The notes below the pieces were generated by a model. That model saw nothing but the letters and a program-made list of their open reading frames with translations, was not told the DNA's origin and searched no databases. The position numbers and the translations under genes were made by a program. From NCBI RefSeq assembly GCF_027460065.1, contig NZ_JAPYZZ010000020.1, positions 1-64,000 on the forward strand: a stretch of DNA of 64,000 nt, read 5' to 3'. The DNA is from Martinezella rhizogenes. GTDB lineage: Bacteria; Pseudomonadota; Alphaproteobacteria; Rhizobiales; Rhizobiaceae. Below are positions 44,216 through 53,241 of the stretch, in pieces; the stretch's first letter is position 1, and each line of letters opens with the position of its first letter.

Positions 44216-45238
44216 ATGAAAAAGGCAATTCTGTCGGCCGTCATCGGCGCAGCAGTTTTGGGAGGAGCCTCGGTCGCTTCGGCTGCGACGCTTCAGGATG
44301 TGAAGGGCAAAGGTTTCGTCACCTGCGGCGTCAGCGCCGGCATTCCGGGATTTTCCAATCCCGATGACAAGGGCGAATGGTCCGGTATCGACGTGGACTA
44401 TTGCCGTGGTATTGCCACTGCGGTTTTCGGCGACCCTTCCAAGGCGAAGTTCGTCGCACTTTCGAGCAAGGACCGATTCCCGGCTCTCCAGTCCGGTGAA
44501 GTCGACGTTCTGACGCGTAACACCACCTGGACGATCAGCCGCGACACGTCGCTGGGTTTCAACTTCCGTACCGTCAACTATTATGACGGCCAGGGCTTCA
44601 TCGCCAAGAAGGGCCTCAACGTGAAGTCCGCGCTTGAGCTTTCCGGCGCCGCCGTCTGCGTTCAGACCGGCACGACCACCGAGCTCAATCTCGCCGACTA
44701 TTTCAAGACCAATAATCTCCAGTACAACCCGGTCGTCTTCGAAAAGGAAGCCGACGCAACCTCCGCTTATGATGCCGGCCGTTGCGACGTCTACACCACC
44801 GACCAGTCGGGCCTTTATGCAATCCGCCTGAAGCTGAAGAACCCGGACGACAACATCGTTCTTCCGGAAGTAATCTCCAAGGAACCGCTCGGACCGGCCG
44901 TTCGCCAGGGTGACGACCAGTGGTTCGACATCGTCAGCTGGGTTCACTACGCCATGGTCAACGCCGAAGAACTTGGCGTCACATCCAAGAACGTCGACGA
45001 GCAGAAGAACAGCGCCAACCCGGACGTGAAGCGTCTGCTCGGCACGGAAGAAGGCACCAAGATCGGTACCGATCTCGGCGTGACCAACGACTGGGCCTAC
45101 AACATCGTCAAGCTGGTGGGCAATTACGGCGAAGTCTTCGACCGCAACGTCGGCGCAGGCTCTCCGCTGAAGATCGAGCGTGGCCAGAACGCGCTGTGGA
45201 CCAAGGGCGGCCTGCAATACGCACCGCCGGTCCGTTGA
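44216..45238 (+). CDS. aapJ: General L-amino acid ABC transporter, substrate-binding protein AapJ
   Basis: This 340-residue periplasmic protein has a signal peptide (MKKAILSAVIGAAVLGGASV, cleavage near SVASA-A at 23) and the extracellular solute-binding family 3 fold, with GVSAGIPGFSNPDDKGEWSG and DVLTRNTTWTISRDTSLGFN blocks. In rhizobia the Aap system imports a broad range of L-amino acids and influences efflux. It leads the aapJQMP operon; GGTTGGG precedes the ATG. A GC-rich hairpin after the stop may favour higher output of this subunit. Confidence 0.95.
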   Translation: MKKAILSAVIGAAVLGGASVASAATLQDVKGKGFVTCGVSAGIPGFSNPDDKGEWSGIDVDYCRGIATAVFGDPSKAKFVALSSKDRFPALQSGEVDVLTRNTTWTISRDTSLGFNFRTVNYYDGQGFIAKKGLNVKSALELSGAAVCVQTGTTTELNLADYFKTNNLQYNPVVFEKEADATSAYDAGRCDVYTTDQSGLYAIRLKLKNPDDNIVLPEVISKEPLGPAVRQGDDQWFDIVSWVHYAMVNAEELGVTSKNVDEQKNSANPDVKRLLGTEEGTKIGTDLGVTNDWAYNIVKLVGNYGEVFDRNVGAGSPLKIERGQNALWTKGGLQYAPPVR

Positions 45239-45267
45239 TCCGCCCCATCATCGGCTAGATCACGACA

Positions 45268-45292
45268 GGAGGCTGGGCAACACCCGGCCTCC
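45268..45292 (+). terminator. Intercistronic hairpin between aapJ and aapQ
   Basis: GGAGGC and GCCTCC, with inner GGG/CCC, form a GC-rich stem followed by ATTTTAAAATTATAT. It resembles an attenuator or RNA-stabilising structure that would leave more aapJ transcript than downstream mRNA, as is common for binding-protein genes. Confidence 0.65.
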
Positions 45293-45347
45293 ATTTTAAA
45301 ATTATATAAATAAGCTCGCAAAGAGCATATAAAAGGGAAAGGTGCCT

Positions 45348-46544
45348 ATGGCAGGCAACGCGGTCAGTTCGCAACGATCGCGCGCGCAAAGCGCGTCGTC
45401 ACTTATCAACGATCCACGCATACGCGGCATTTTCTATCAGGTTCTGACAGTCGTCATCCTGGCCGCCTTCGTCTGGGTCATCGTGACGAATACGATCACC
45501 AATCTTCAACGGTCAAACATCTCGTCCGGCTTCGGCTTCCTGAACGGAAGAGCCGGATTCGACATCGGCCAGTCGCTGATCGCTTATACCAGCGATGCGA
45601 CCTATGGCCGGGCTCTGCTCGTTGGCATTCTCAACACGATCCAGGTCGCATTTTTCGGCATCATCGCCGCCTCGATCATCGGTTTCATCGTCGGTATCGC
45701 CCGGCTGTCCAATAACTGGCTGATCTCAAAGCTCGCGCAGGCCTATGTGGAAATCTTCCGCAACATCCCGCCGCTGCTCGTCATCTTCTTTTGGTACAAG
45801 GGCGTCATCTCGGTTCTGCCGCAGGCGCGTGAGTCGCTTGAGCTTCCGCTTGGAAGTTATCTCAACAATCGCGGCTTCTTCTTTCCCAAGCCACTCTGGG
45901 GAGAAGGCACCTGGCTGATACCGCTCGCCTTTCTGGTCGCAATCGTCATCAGCTATTTCGTTTATCGCTGGGCAAAGGCGAGACAGGAACAAACCGGCCA
46001 GCAGTTCCGAACCGGCATCACGGCCACACTTCTCATCATCGGCCTTCCGGCCGCGACATTTCTGGCGCTTGGCTCACCGCTGACATTCGACTTCCCGATT
46101 GCCGGGCGGTTCAACCTGTCGGGCGGCGCGGTCGTCGCACCTGAATTCATGTCGCTGTTCCTGGCGCTGTCCTTCTACACCGCCTCCTTCATCGCCGAGA
46201 TCGTTCGCGGCGGCATCAAGGCTGTGGCGAAGGGCCAGACGGAGGCTGCGGAAGCACTGGGGCTTCGCTCCAGCACGACGACACGTCTGATCATCGTGCC
46301 GCAGGCGATGCGCATCATCATCCCGCCGCTGACAAGCCAATATCTCAACCTGACCAAGAACTCCTCGCTTGCGGTCGCTGTCGGTTTCGCCGACATCGTC
46401 TCCGTCGGCGGGACCATCCTGAACCAGACGGGACAGGCGGTTGAAGTTGTTGCAGTCTGGTTGGTTCTCTACCTCTCGCTGTCCCTGCTCACGGCCGTGG
46501 TCATGAACTGGTTAAACGCGAAAATGGCCCTGGTGGAGAGATAA
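45348..46544 (+). CDS. aapQ: General L-amino acid ABC transporter, permease AapQ
   Basis: This 398-residue inner-membrane permease has an N-terminal helix at about 26-50, the family's long periplasmic insertion and the C-terminal BPD transport domain with EIVRGGIKAVAKGQTEAAEA, the loop that contacts the ATPase. It pairs with AapM to form the pore of the amino acid importer. The start at 45348 (MAGNAVSSQRS) follows AAAGG; an in-frame ATG two codons earlier exists. The stop lies 3 bases before aapM. Confidence 0.95.
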   Translation: MAGNAVSSQRSRAQSASSLINDPRIRGIFYQVLTVVILAAFVWVIVTNTITNLQRSNISSGFGFLNGRAGFDIGQSLIAYTSDATYGRALLVGILNTIQVAFFGIIAASIIGFIVGIARLSNNWLISKLAQAYVEIFRNIPPLLVIFFWYKGVISVLPQARESLELPLGSYLNNRGFFFPKPLWGEGTWLIPLAFLVAIVISYFVYRWAKARQEQTGQQFRTGITATLLIIGLPAATFLALGSPLTFDFPIAGRFNLSGGAVVAPEFMSLFLALSFYTASFIAEIVRGGIKAVAKGQTEAAEALGLRSSTTTRLIIVPQAMRIIIPPLTSQYLNLTKNSSLAVAVGFADIVSVGGTILNQTGQAVEVVAVWLVLYLSLSLLTAVVMNWLNAKMALVER

Positions 46545-46547
46545 TCG

Positions 46548-47705
46548 ATGACATTAAGCAATCATGCTTTCGTGCGTCATACCATTGAGGAAGCAAAACC
46601 CGCACCTTCGAGTGCGGTGGGCCTCTCCCATTGGCTGCGCACCAAACTCTTCGCCACGCCAAAAGATACCGTCCTTACGGTTCTGGCCATCGCTTTATTG
46701 GCCTATCTTCTGCCGCCGCTTTTCAAGTGGCTGTTCGTAGATGCGGTGTGGACCGGTACAGATCGCTTGGCCTGCCTGACATCCTCTCAGGGTGGTGCAT
46801 TGCCAGATGGCGAAGCCGGGGCATGCTGGGCCTTCGTCTCCGCGAAATTCGGTCAGATCATGTTCGGTCGCTATCCGATCGACGAGCGCTGGCGTCCCAT
46901 CCTGGTGATGGTGACGTTTGCCATTCTGCTGATACCGATGCTCATCCCGAAAGCACCGTTCAAGCGCCTCAACGCGCTGGTGCTTTTCATCATCCTGCCC
47001 TTTATTGCGTTTTTTCTGCTCATCGGCGGCGTCTTCGGCCTACCAAAGGTGGAAACGCAGCTCTGGGGCGGGCTGATGATCACCCTGATCCTGTCGTTCT
47101 TCGGAATAACGGTATCCCTGCCCTTTGGCATTCTTCTCGCCCTCGGGCGGCGGTCGAACCTGCCTGTCATCAAGATGCTCTGCGTGCTCTTCATCGAAGT
47201 CATCAGAGGCATCCCGCTGATCACCGTCCTGTTCTTCGCCAGCATCATGCTGCCGTTGTTCCTGCCCGACGGCTGGACCTTCGACAAGTTCCTGCGCGCG
47301 CTTGTCGGTGTGTCGCTGTTCTCGTCCGCCTATATGGCGGAGGTGATCCGCGGCGGCCTGCAGGCTATTCCCAAGGGACAATATGAAGGTGCTGACTCGC
47401 TCGGCCTGAACTACTGGCAGAAGACGAGGCTGATTGTGCTGCCGCAGGCGCTGAAGCTCGTCATTCCGGGCATCGTCAACACCTTCATCGGGCTGTTCAA
47501 GGACACGTCGCTGGTCTCGATCATCGGCATGTTCGACCTGCTCGGCATCGTTACACTCAACCAAGCGGATGCGAACTGGGCGACGCCTGTCACCGCCATG
47601 ACTGGCTATATTTTCGCGGGCTTCGTATTCTGGATATTCTGCTTCGGCATGTCGCGTTATTCGCTGTTCATGGAACGGCACCTCGACACCGGGCATAAAC
47701 GATAA
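46548..47705 (+). CDS. aapM: General L-amino acid ABC transporter, permease AapM
   Basis: This 385-residue permease resembles AapQ in layout: about eight hydrophobic segments, an insertion with [20 protein letters not shown] and the EAA loop [20 protein letters not shown]. Together they form the heterodimeric channel. It ends 12 bases before aapP, and the operon spacing is tight. The C-terminal segment [17 protein letters not shown] is charged. Confidence 0.95.
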   Translation: MTLSNHAFVRHTIEEAKPAPSSAVGLSHWLRTKLFATPKDTVLTVLAIALLAYLLPPLFKWLFVDAVWTGTDRLACLTSSQGGALPDGEAGACWAFVSAKFGQIMFGRYPIDERWRPILVMVTFAILLIPMLIPKAPFKRLNALVLFIILPFIAFFLLIGGVFGLPKVETQLWGGLMITLILSFFGITVSLPFGILLALGRRSNLPVIKMLCVLFIEVIRGIPLITVLFFASIMLPLFLPDGWTFDKFLRALVGVSLFSSAYMAEVIRGGLQAIPKGQYEGADSLGLNYWQKTRLIVLPQALKLVIPGIVNTFIGLFKDTSLVSIIGMFDLLGIVTLNQADANWATPVTAMTGYIFAGFVFWIFCFGMSRYSLFMERHLDTGHKR

Positions 47706-47717
47706 GGGACGCTCAAA

Positions 47718-48491
47718 ATGGCAGAAAACCAAGCAAAAAAACTGGCCGTCTCGACAACGGACGTGGCAATCGAACTCACCGGCATGAACAAGTGGTATGG
47801 CGATTTCCACGTATTGCGCGACATCAACCTGAAGGTCATGAAGGGCGAGCGCATCGTTATCGCCGGTCCTTCCGGGTCGGGCAAGTCGACCATGATCCGC
47901 TGCATCAACCGGCTGGAAGAACACCAGTCGGGTTCGATCCAGGTCGACGGTATTGAGCTTACCAACGACCTGAAAAAGATCGACGAAGTGCGTCGCGAAG
48001 TTGGCATGGTGTTCCAGCACTTCAACCTCTTCCCGCATCTGACGATCCTCGAAAACTGCACGCTGGCGCCGATCTGGGTTCGCAAGATGCCCAAGAAGGA
48101 AGCCGAAGAAGTGGCGATGCACTATCTGAAGCGCGTCAAGATCCCCGAGCAGGCGCACAAGTACCCCGGCCAGCTCTCCGGCGGTCAGCAGCAGCGTGTG
48201 GCGATCGCCCGTTCGCTCTGCATGAAGCCGAAGATCATGCTGTTCGACGAACCGACCTCGGCGCTTGATCCGGAAATGGTCAAGGAAGTGCTCGACACCA
48301 TGGTCAGCCTTGCCGAAGACGGCATGACCATGCTGTGCGTGACTCACGAAATGGGCTTTGCCCGCCAGGTCGCAAACCGCGTCATCTTCATGGATCAGGG
48401 CCAGATCGTCGAACAGAATTCGCCCGCCGAATTCTTCGACAATCCGCAGCACGAGCGCACCCGGCTGTTCCTCAGCCAGATTCTGCACTAA
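47718..48491 (+). CDS. aapP: General L-amino acid ABC transporter, ATP-binding protein AapP
   Basis: This 257-residue ATPase drives the Aap importer. Walker [10 protein letters not shown] is at 50-58, the signature [15 protein letters not shown] follows, Walker B is in [16 protein letters not shown], and the switch histidine is in [13 protein letters not shown]. It belongs to the polar amino acid uptake family. A strong terminator follows within 30 bases, closing the operon. Confidence 0.96.
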   Translation: MAENQAKKLAVSTTDVAIELTGMNKWYGDFHVLRDINLKVMKGERIVIAGPSGSGKSTMIRCINRLEEHQSGSIQVDGIELTNDLKKIDEVRREVGMVFQHFNLFPHLTILENCTLAPIWVRKMPKKEAEEVAMHYLKRVKIPEQAHKYPGQLSGGQQQRVAIARSLCMKPKIMLFDEPTSALDPEMVKEVLDTMVSLAEDGMTMLCVTHEMGFARQVANRVIFMDQGQIVEQNSPAEFFDNPQHERTRLFLSQILH

Positions 48492-48518
48492 GACTGCAGT
48501 CATCATCAAATTATCCAG

Positions 48519-48541
48519 CGGGGCCGTTTCGGCCCCGTTTT
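48519..48541 (+). terminator. Terminator after aapJQMP
   Basis: CGGGGCC and GGCCCCG pair around GTTTC, followed by TTTTC. Confidence 0.85.
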
Positions 48542-48562
48542 CATTTCTGGAGACCTGCTGAA

Positions 48563-48661
48563 ATGACTATTTCGACACACGAGCGCAACGATTTCGATTC
48601 CGTGATTCCACCGCTCTCGAAGCGTCAAAGGCACAAAAATGGCCGCGGCGCCGCAGTTTAA
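48563..48661 (+). CDS. Possible 32-residue small protein
   Basis: An ATG 8-10 bases after GGAGA opens a frame of 32 residues (MTISTHERNDFDSVIPPLSK and on, ending GRGAAV) that closes with TAA. It lies between the aap terminator and the first tRNA-Glu gene. The ribosome site is the only support; no family was recognised. It may be only a chance frame. Confidence 0.25.
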   Translation: MTISTHERNDFDSVIPPLSKRQRHKNGRGAAV

Positions 48662-48746
48662 CCATTTGTTACGAAACAAGAATCCTTGTTTTTCAGGGCT
48701 TCTGGCCACCCATGTCATTTTTTTGTCAAATCATGCATTTTTCCGC

Positions 48747-48775
48747 TTGCAGACCTTCGGGAGCCTGACTATAAG
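48747..48775 (+). promoter_or_regulatory. Promoter of tRNA-Glu copy 1
   Basis: TTGCAG (48747-48752) and TATAAG (48770-48775) are separated by 17 bases, a good sigma-70-type match. The predicted start is about 12-15 bases before the tRNA. Confidence 0.7.
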
Positions 48776-48796
48776 GGCGCCACACCACAAGCGCAC

Positions 48797-48871
48797 GCGC
48801 CCTTCGTCTATCGGTTAGGACGTCAGATTTTCATTCTGAAAAGAGGGGTTCGACTCCCCTAGGGCGTGCCA
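48797..48871 (+). tRNA. tRNA-Glu (anticodon TTC), copy 1
   Basis: This 75-base tRNA has encoded CCA, the acceptor stem GCGCCCT/AGGGCGT (with a G-U first pair), the anticodon stem TCAGA/TCTGA around TTTTCAT (anticodon TTC) and the T-loop GTTCGACTC. Confidence 0.95.
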
Positions 48872-48876
48872 CTTGC

Positions 48877-49260
48877 CTTCGTGTTCTCCCCTCCGAAAAT
48901 CTCGATCCCGCCTCCAACGTCGCGAATTTGTCGCCCGTCATCATTGCTGCGGAACCGATTCCCGCGCGGCACGTTAGAATGGCGTCCCCCCGATGGAAGG
49001 CAAGCCGGATGAAATGCCATCGGCCAGATCAACCGGCTTGCCTTTCCCATCCCCCGACCACAGCGCCTCTTCGTCCCAGACCGCAGCTTGATGCCAGCTA
49101 AGGGTTGGAATCCGCTTCCCCGGTCTCGCACGAGACACGAGCACGTTTGCGCCCACACGGCGATAGGGGCGATATTTCAAGGTCTTGACCGGATCCGCCG
49201 TAGTTTTCCACAGCGCTTTCAGCGTCCATAAAAAAACTCGTCTCGAAGCGCAAAAAATCA
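48877..49260. other. Spacer between the two tRNA-Glu genes
   Basis: These 384 bases lie between the repeat copies. A minus-strand frame ending near 48974 encodes a basic, glycine-rich polypeptide (for example KYRPYRRVGANVLVSRARPG, then SGLPSIGGTPF) that runs upstream into the second repeat. It has no convincing start, so I do not call it a gene. No other structure was recognised. Confidence 0.4.
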
Positions 49261-49270
49261 ATTTTTCCGC

Positions 49271-49299
49271 TTGCAGACCTTCGGGAGCCTGACTATAAG
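49271..49299 (+). promoter_or_regulatory. Promoter of tRNA-Glu copy 2
   Basis: TTGCAG-N17-TATAAG, identical to the box upstream of copy 1, so both tRNA genes can be expressed independently. Confidence 0.7.
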
Positions 49300-49320
49300 G
49301 GCGCCACACCACAAGCGCAC

Positions 49321-49395
49321 GCGCCCTTCGTCTATCGGTTAGGACGTCAGATTTTCATTCTGAAAAGAGGGGTTCGACTCCCCTAGGGCGTGCCA
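49321..49395 (+). tRNA. tRNA-Glu (anticodon TTC), copy 2
   Basis: Base-for-base identical to the copy at 48797-48871, with the same acceptor, anticodon TTC and encoded CCA. Confidence 0.95.
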
Positions 49396-49526
49396 CTTGC
49401 TTCTCCAGAAAAATCAAACACCTGCATTAAGATGTTAAAGCATCGCGTAAACACGACGGCCCGCATCTGATGCGCCTGTCCCAGGCACTTGTTTCCGTAA
49501 AATTCAGGATTATTCGGCAGCCCCTG

Positions 49527-51335
49527 TCAGGGCGCGAAAGCCGCGTCCAGCACGCGTAGTTGAACACGCCTCTGGCCCTGCCAGAGATCGGCACCCACTG
49601 TTCCAGCCACGTGAATATTCCTGCCACGCGCATTCAGCAGCATCTGCCCCAGAGGCGCTTCGGCAGCGCGGAAGGCGATACCGTCCAGCCGCGATCCATC
49701 CATGGCCTCCAGCGTGATCTTGACGTGGGCTGTGCCCACAAGCCGCACATCGCGCAGGCGGTGCGCCGGCACGGCAAAGATCGGCTGCGAATGGCCAGAA
49801 CCATAAGGACCAGCCTGCTCCAGCTGATCGACAAGCTGCAAAGTCGCGCCTGACGCGCCAATGGCGCCGTCGATCTTCAGGACGCTGCTTTCCACCAGCT
49901 CGTTCACCGTCTTTGCGGCAGCTTCTTCAAAGAAAGTCCTGAGCTTGCCTAGATTGGCTCGTTCCACCGTCAGGCCGGCCGCCATGGCATGGCCACCGCC
50001 CTTGACCAGCAACCCCGCCTCCACGGCGGCGCGCACCATGCGGCCCATATCGAAGCCGTTGATCGAGCGGCCTGAGCCGGTGCCCTTACCGGAAGGATCA
50101 AAGGCAATGGCGAAAGCCGGACGGCGGAAACGGTCCTTCAGGCGTGAGGCAAGCAGACCGACAATGCCCGGATGCCAGTTCTCGCGCGCCGTGACGATGA
50201 CGCCCGCACCCGAGCCGTCGCCATATTCATACAGTGCCTCGGCTTCGGCCTCCGCCAGCATCGCCGCTTCCATGGCCTGCCGTTCGCGGTTCAGTTCATC
50301 CAGCCGCTCGGCAATCACCTCGGCTTGCGAAGAATCATCGATGGTCAACAAACGACTGCCCAGCGCGGCATCGCCAATGCGGCCGCCGGCATTGATGCGC
50401 GGCCCGATCAGGAAGCCGAAATGATAGGGTGTAACAGGCCCACCGAGACCCGCCTTCTTGAACAGCGCCGCAAGCCCGGCATTGTTCATGTGGCGCGCGG
50501 CAATCAGCCCCTTCACCACATAAGCGCGGTTCAGCCCTTTCAGTGGCACCACATCGCAGACTGTCGCAAGCGCGACGATATCAAGCAGTGACAGCAGATC
50601 GAGCGTGAAGGCCTGCCGGTTACGCTTGTCCTTCAGCAGCCGCAACGTGGCCACCAGCACCAGAAACACCACGCCCGCGGCACAGAGATGCCCCTGCCCC
50701 GAAAGATCGTCCTCCCGGTTGGGATTGACCAGCGCCACGGCCGGCGGCAGTTCCGTGCCGACCTGATGGTGATCGATCACCACCACATCCGTTCCGGCGT
50801 CCTTCGCGGCCTGAAGCGATTCATGACTGGTGGAGCCGCAGTCGACGGTCACGATCAGCGTCGCGCCATTGGCGGCAAGCTGCTGCATCGCCGCCGGGTT
50901 CGGCCCGTAGCCCTCGAAAATGCGGTCAGGAATATAGATTTCCGGCGTCAGGCCGAAATGCGCCAGAAAGCGATACATCAGCGCCGAAGAGGCAGCGCCA
51001 TCAACATCGTAATCACCGAAGATCGCCACCTTCTCGCCGGTCTCGATGGCGCGCACCAGCCGCTCGGCGGCCTTTTCGCAATCGGTCAGCACATGCGGAT
51101 CGGGCATCAGGGAACGTATGGTGGGATCAAGGAACGGCAGGGCGTCATCGACACCGACGCCGCGCCCGGCCAGCACCCGCGCGATCAATTCGGGAATGGC
51201 GTGGACCTGGGACATCGCGAGTGCACGGTTTTGCCCGGCCTGATCCAGCCGCGACACCCAGCGCTGTTCTGTCGCCGACCGCTCCACGCTTAAAAACGCG
51301 CGGGCCACAGTATCGGCCGGCTCCAACATTGCCAT
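49527..51335 (-). CDS. recJ: Single-stranded-DNA-specific exonuclease RecJ
   Basis: This 602-residue 5'-3' exonuclease acts in recombination and mismatch repair. The DHH-family motifs are seen in order: FGDYDVDGAASSALMYRF, VTVDCGSTSHE, VVVIDHHQVG and NPNRED in the catalytic domain, then the DHHA1 domain with GLLVKGGGHAMAAGLTVE, and an OB-fold C-terminus. Length is normal for the family. The start at 51335 follows AAGGGACAGG; an ATG two codons later is also possible. It lies downstream of a small membrane-protein gene on the same strand. Confidence 0.95.
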   Translation of the reverse strand: MAMLEPADTVARAFLSVERSATEQRWVSRLDQAGQNRALAMSQVHAIPELIARVLAGRGVGVDDALPFLDPTIRSLMPDPHVLTDCEKAAERLVRAIETGEKVAIFGDYDVDGAASSALMYRFLAHFGLTPEIYIPDRIFEGYGPNPAAMQQLAANGATLIVTVDCGSTSHESLQAAKDAGTDVVVIDHHQVGTELPPAVALVNPNREDDLSGQGHLCAAGVVFLVLVATLRLLKDKRNRQAFTLDLLSLLDIVALATVCDVVPLKGLNRAYVVKGLIAARHMNNAGLAALFKKAGLGGPVTPYHFGFLIGPRINAGGRIGDAALGSRLLTIDDSSQAEVIAERLDELNRERQAMEAAMLAEAEAEALYEYGDGSGAGVIVTARENWHPGIVGLLASRLKDRFRRPAFAIAFDPSGKGTGSGRSINGFDMGRMVRAAVEAGLLVKGGGHAMAAGLTVERANLGKLRTFFEEAAAKTVNELVESSVLKIDGAIGASGATLQLVDQLEQAGPYGSGHSQPIFAVPAHRLRDVRLVGTAHVKITLEAMDGSRLDGIAFRAAEAPLGQMLLNARGRNIHVAGTVGADLWQGQRRVQLRVLDAAFAP

Positions 51336-51396
51336 CCTGTCCCTTCATCCTGTCATGCGCGTTCAGCGCCTTGGTTAGAACGGGCTAAATGGCGAA

Positions 51397-51423
51397 GGCG
51401 CGTTTTTCAAGCAAAAACGCGCC
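51397..51423. terminator. Terminator between recJ and the small membrane-protein gene
   Basis: GGCGCGTTTTT and AAAAACGCGCC form a near-perfect stem around CAAGC. It falls 9 bases after the stop of the minus-strand small gene and upstream of the recJ start. Confidence 0.7.
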
Positions 51424-51432
51424 TTGATGGAG

Positions 51433-51651
51433 TCACACCGAAAAAATCGAGAAAAACGGGCTGACGATCGACACTGCGCCGACCAGCAGCAGCAACGAGA
51501 AAACGGCGAGCGAGCACCAGTTGCGCTCATGCTCGGCAATGTCGAATTCCATGCTGCGAATATTGTCGTTAGCAGTGTGCGGACGCGCCCGGTGATGGGT
51601 AGCCAGCACGCCTGCGCGCTTATTGTCCTTGAACAGGATGATCGATGTCAC
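51433..51651 (-). CDS. Small single-helix membrane protein, function unknown
   Basis: This 72-residue protein (starting MTSIILFKDNKRAGVL from a GTG at 51651) has a basic N-terminal half and a C-terminal membrane helix, CSLAVFSLLLLVGAVSIVSP. GGGAGG lies seven bases before the GTG, with a second GTG two codons upstream. Charge distribution suggests the N-terminus is cytoplasmic. No family was recognised. A terminator hairpin follows. Confidence 0.6.
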   Translation of the reverse strand: MTSIILFKDNKRAGVLATHHRARPHTANDNIRSMEFDIAEHERNWCSLAVFSLLLLVGAVSIVSPFFSIFSV

Positions 51652-51807
51652 GGCCACGCCTCCCTCGCTTGGTGAACATGATTAACCATAGGGCCGAATC
51701 GTGTCGTATTCCAGCGGTTCCGAGACCATTTCCTCAAATTTTGTGACAGCTGAAAGCTGGTAGTTTCGGGGGCGTTTTTTACACCCTCACCAAGCTCTCC
51801 CCATGAC

Positions 51808-51839
51808 AAAAAAGACCGCGCTTCGATGTGGAAGCGCGG
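51808..51839 (-). terminator. Terminator after hom
   Basis: CCGCGCTTC (51816-51824) pairs with GAAGCGCGG (51831-51839); on the minus strand TCTTTTTTG follows, a strong rho-independent terminator for the aminotransferase-hom unit. Confidence 0.88.
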
Positions 51840-51869
51840 CCCTAAACTTCAGAAAAATCGTGACGCGTC

Positions 51870-53180
51870 TCAGGTCCGCTCGATGCGGATGACCTGCGGT
51901 TCGCTGACGAGATATTTCTCGTTCTTGATCGCCTTCACCGCCTTGCGGATCGCATCTTCCATCGTCGCATGGGTGACGAGGATGATGGTCTGCGGCGCGC
52001 CTTCCACATGCACGCGCTGGCGCTGCACGATGGATTCCAGCGAGATGTTATTGTCCGCCATGCGGGTGGCGATCGAGGCGAAAACACCCGCCTGATCCTT
52101 CACCGTCAGACGGATGAAATAACCGCCCTCATGGCTCTTCATCTTGGCGCGGCGGTATTCCGTCAGCGACTTGGCCGGACGGCCGAGCACAGGCACCTGC
52201 TGGGCGCCCGGACGGCTCTTGGCGATATCGGCGATGTCGCCAAGAACGGCAGACGCCGTGGCATTGCCGCCCGCACCCGGGCCGACCATCAGCAATTCGC
52301 CGAGAATGTCGGATTCGATTGCCACCGCATTGGTCACGCCATCCACCTGGGCGATGACGGAATCGAGCGGCACCATAGTCGGATGCACGCGCTGCTCGAT
52401 GCCGGAGTCGGTCACCTGCGCCACACCGAGAAGCTTGATGCGGTAACCAAGCTCGGCCGCCGCCTGAATATCCTCGATGGAGATATTGGTGATGCCTTCG
52501 AGATAGATGTCATCGGCAGCGATTTTGTTGCCGAAGGCAAGCGTGGTCAGGATCGAAAGCTTGTGCGCGGTGTCATTGCCCTCGATATCGAAGGCCGGAT
52601 CCGCTTCGGCATAACCGAGCCGCTGCGCCTCCTTCAGGCACGCCTCGAAGGACAGGCCTTCCTTCTCCATTTTGGTGAGGATGTAGTTGCAGGTGCCGTT
52701 CATGATGCCGTAAATGCGCGACACATGGTTGCCGGTGAGCGATTCACGCAGCGCCTTGATGACCGGGATACCGCCAGCCACCGCCGCCTCGAAATTGAGA
52801 AGCGCGCCCTTGTCTTCGGCAATGGTCGCCAGTTCGACGCCGTGCTTGGCAAGCAGCGCCTTGTTGGCTGTCACCACATGGAGACCGCGTGACAGCGCTG
52901 CCCGCACCGCATTTTCCGCCTGACCGGAAGCACCGCCGACCAGTTCGACGAACACGTCGATATCGGCTTCGCTCGCCATCTGCTCGGGCGTATCGAACCA
53001 GGTAATACCCTTGAGATCGATGCCGCGGTCGCGCGAACGATCGCGCGCGCTCACCGCAATAATCTCAATCGCGCGTCCGCAGGTAATCGCAAGTTCGTTG
53101 CTTCTCTGCTGGAGGATGCGCACGAGCGAAGCGCCGACAGTGCCGAGCCCCGCTATGCCGATTCTCAATGAATCTGCCAT
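51870..53180 (-). CDS. hom: Homoserine dehydrogenase
   Basis: This 436-residue enzyme reduces aspartate semialdehyde to homoserine, at the branch to threonine and methionine. It has the NAD(P) fold (RIGIAGLGTVGASLVRILQQ), the conserved AVAGGIPVIKALRESLTGN and GIMNGTCNYILTKMEKEG blocks, and a C-terminal ACT domain (IRLTVKDQAGVFASIATRMA) for feedback control. The start at 53180 has AGGA upstream; a longer frame to 53270 is unsupported. It lies 61 bases after the aminotransferase gene on the same strand and is probably co-transcribed with it. Confidence 0.96.
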   Translation of the reverse strand: MADSLRIGIAGLGTVGASLVRILQQRSNELAITCGRAIEIIAVSARDRSRDRGIDLKGITWFDTPEQMASEADIDVFVELVGGASGQAENAVRAALSRGLHVVTANKALLAKHGVELATIAEDKGALLNFEAAVAGGIPVIKALRESLTGNHVSRIYGIMNGTCNYILTKMEKEGLSFEACLKEAQRLGYAEADPAFDIEGNDTAHKLSILTTLAFGNKIAADDIYLEGITNISIEDIQAAAELGYRIKLLGVAQVTDSGIEQRVHPTMVPLDSVIAQVDGVTNAVAIESDILGELLMVGPGAGGNATASAVLGDIADIAKSRPGAQQVPVLGRPAKSLTEYRRAKMKSHEGGYFIRLTVKDQAGVFASIATRMADNNISLESIVQRQRVHVEGAPQTIILVTHATMEDAIRKAVKAIKNEKYLVSEPQVIRIERT

Positions 53181-53241
53181 GGGTATGTTCCTGATTTGCT
53201 GATGATGGTGGCGGCCGAGGCCCGGCCGCCTTCGGTTGCCC

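Larger units (their letters stand above)
48737..48876 (+). repeat. 140-bp direct repeat, copy 1 (promoter plus tRNA-Glu)
   Basis: The bases from ATTTTTCCGCTTGC to ACTTGC are identical to those at 49261-49400, with a constant offset of 524. The repeat includes the promoter, the whole tRNA and five bases after it, so it is a full gene duplication and not just a tRNA 3' end. Confidence 0.92.
49261..49400 (+). repeat. 140-bp direct repeat, copy 2 (promoter plus tRNA-Glu)
   Basis: Identical to 48737-48876 over its whole length, including promoter and tRNA. Confidence 0.92.

Noticed and set aside
48974-49312. A 112-residue minus-strand frame between the tRNA-Glu genes
   Set aside because: It starts inside the second repeat, lacks a good ribosome site and has no recognised family, so it is described only as spacer content.
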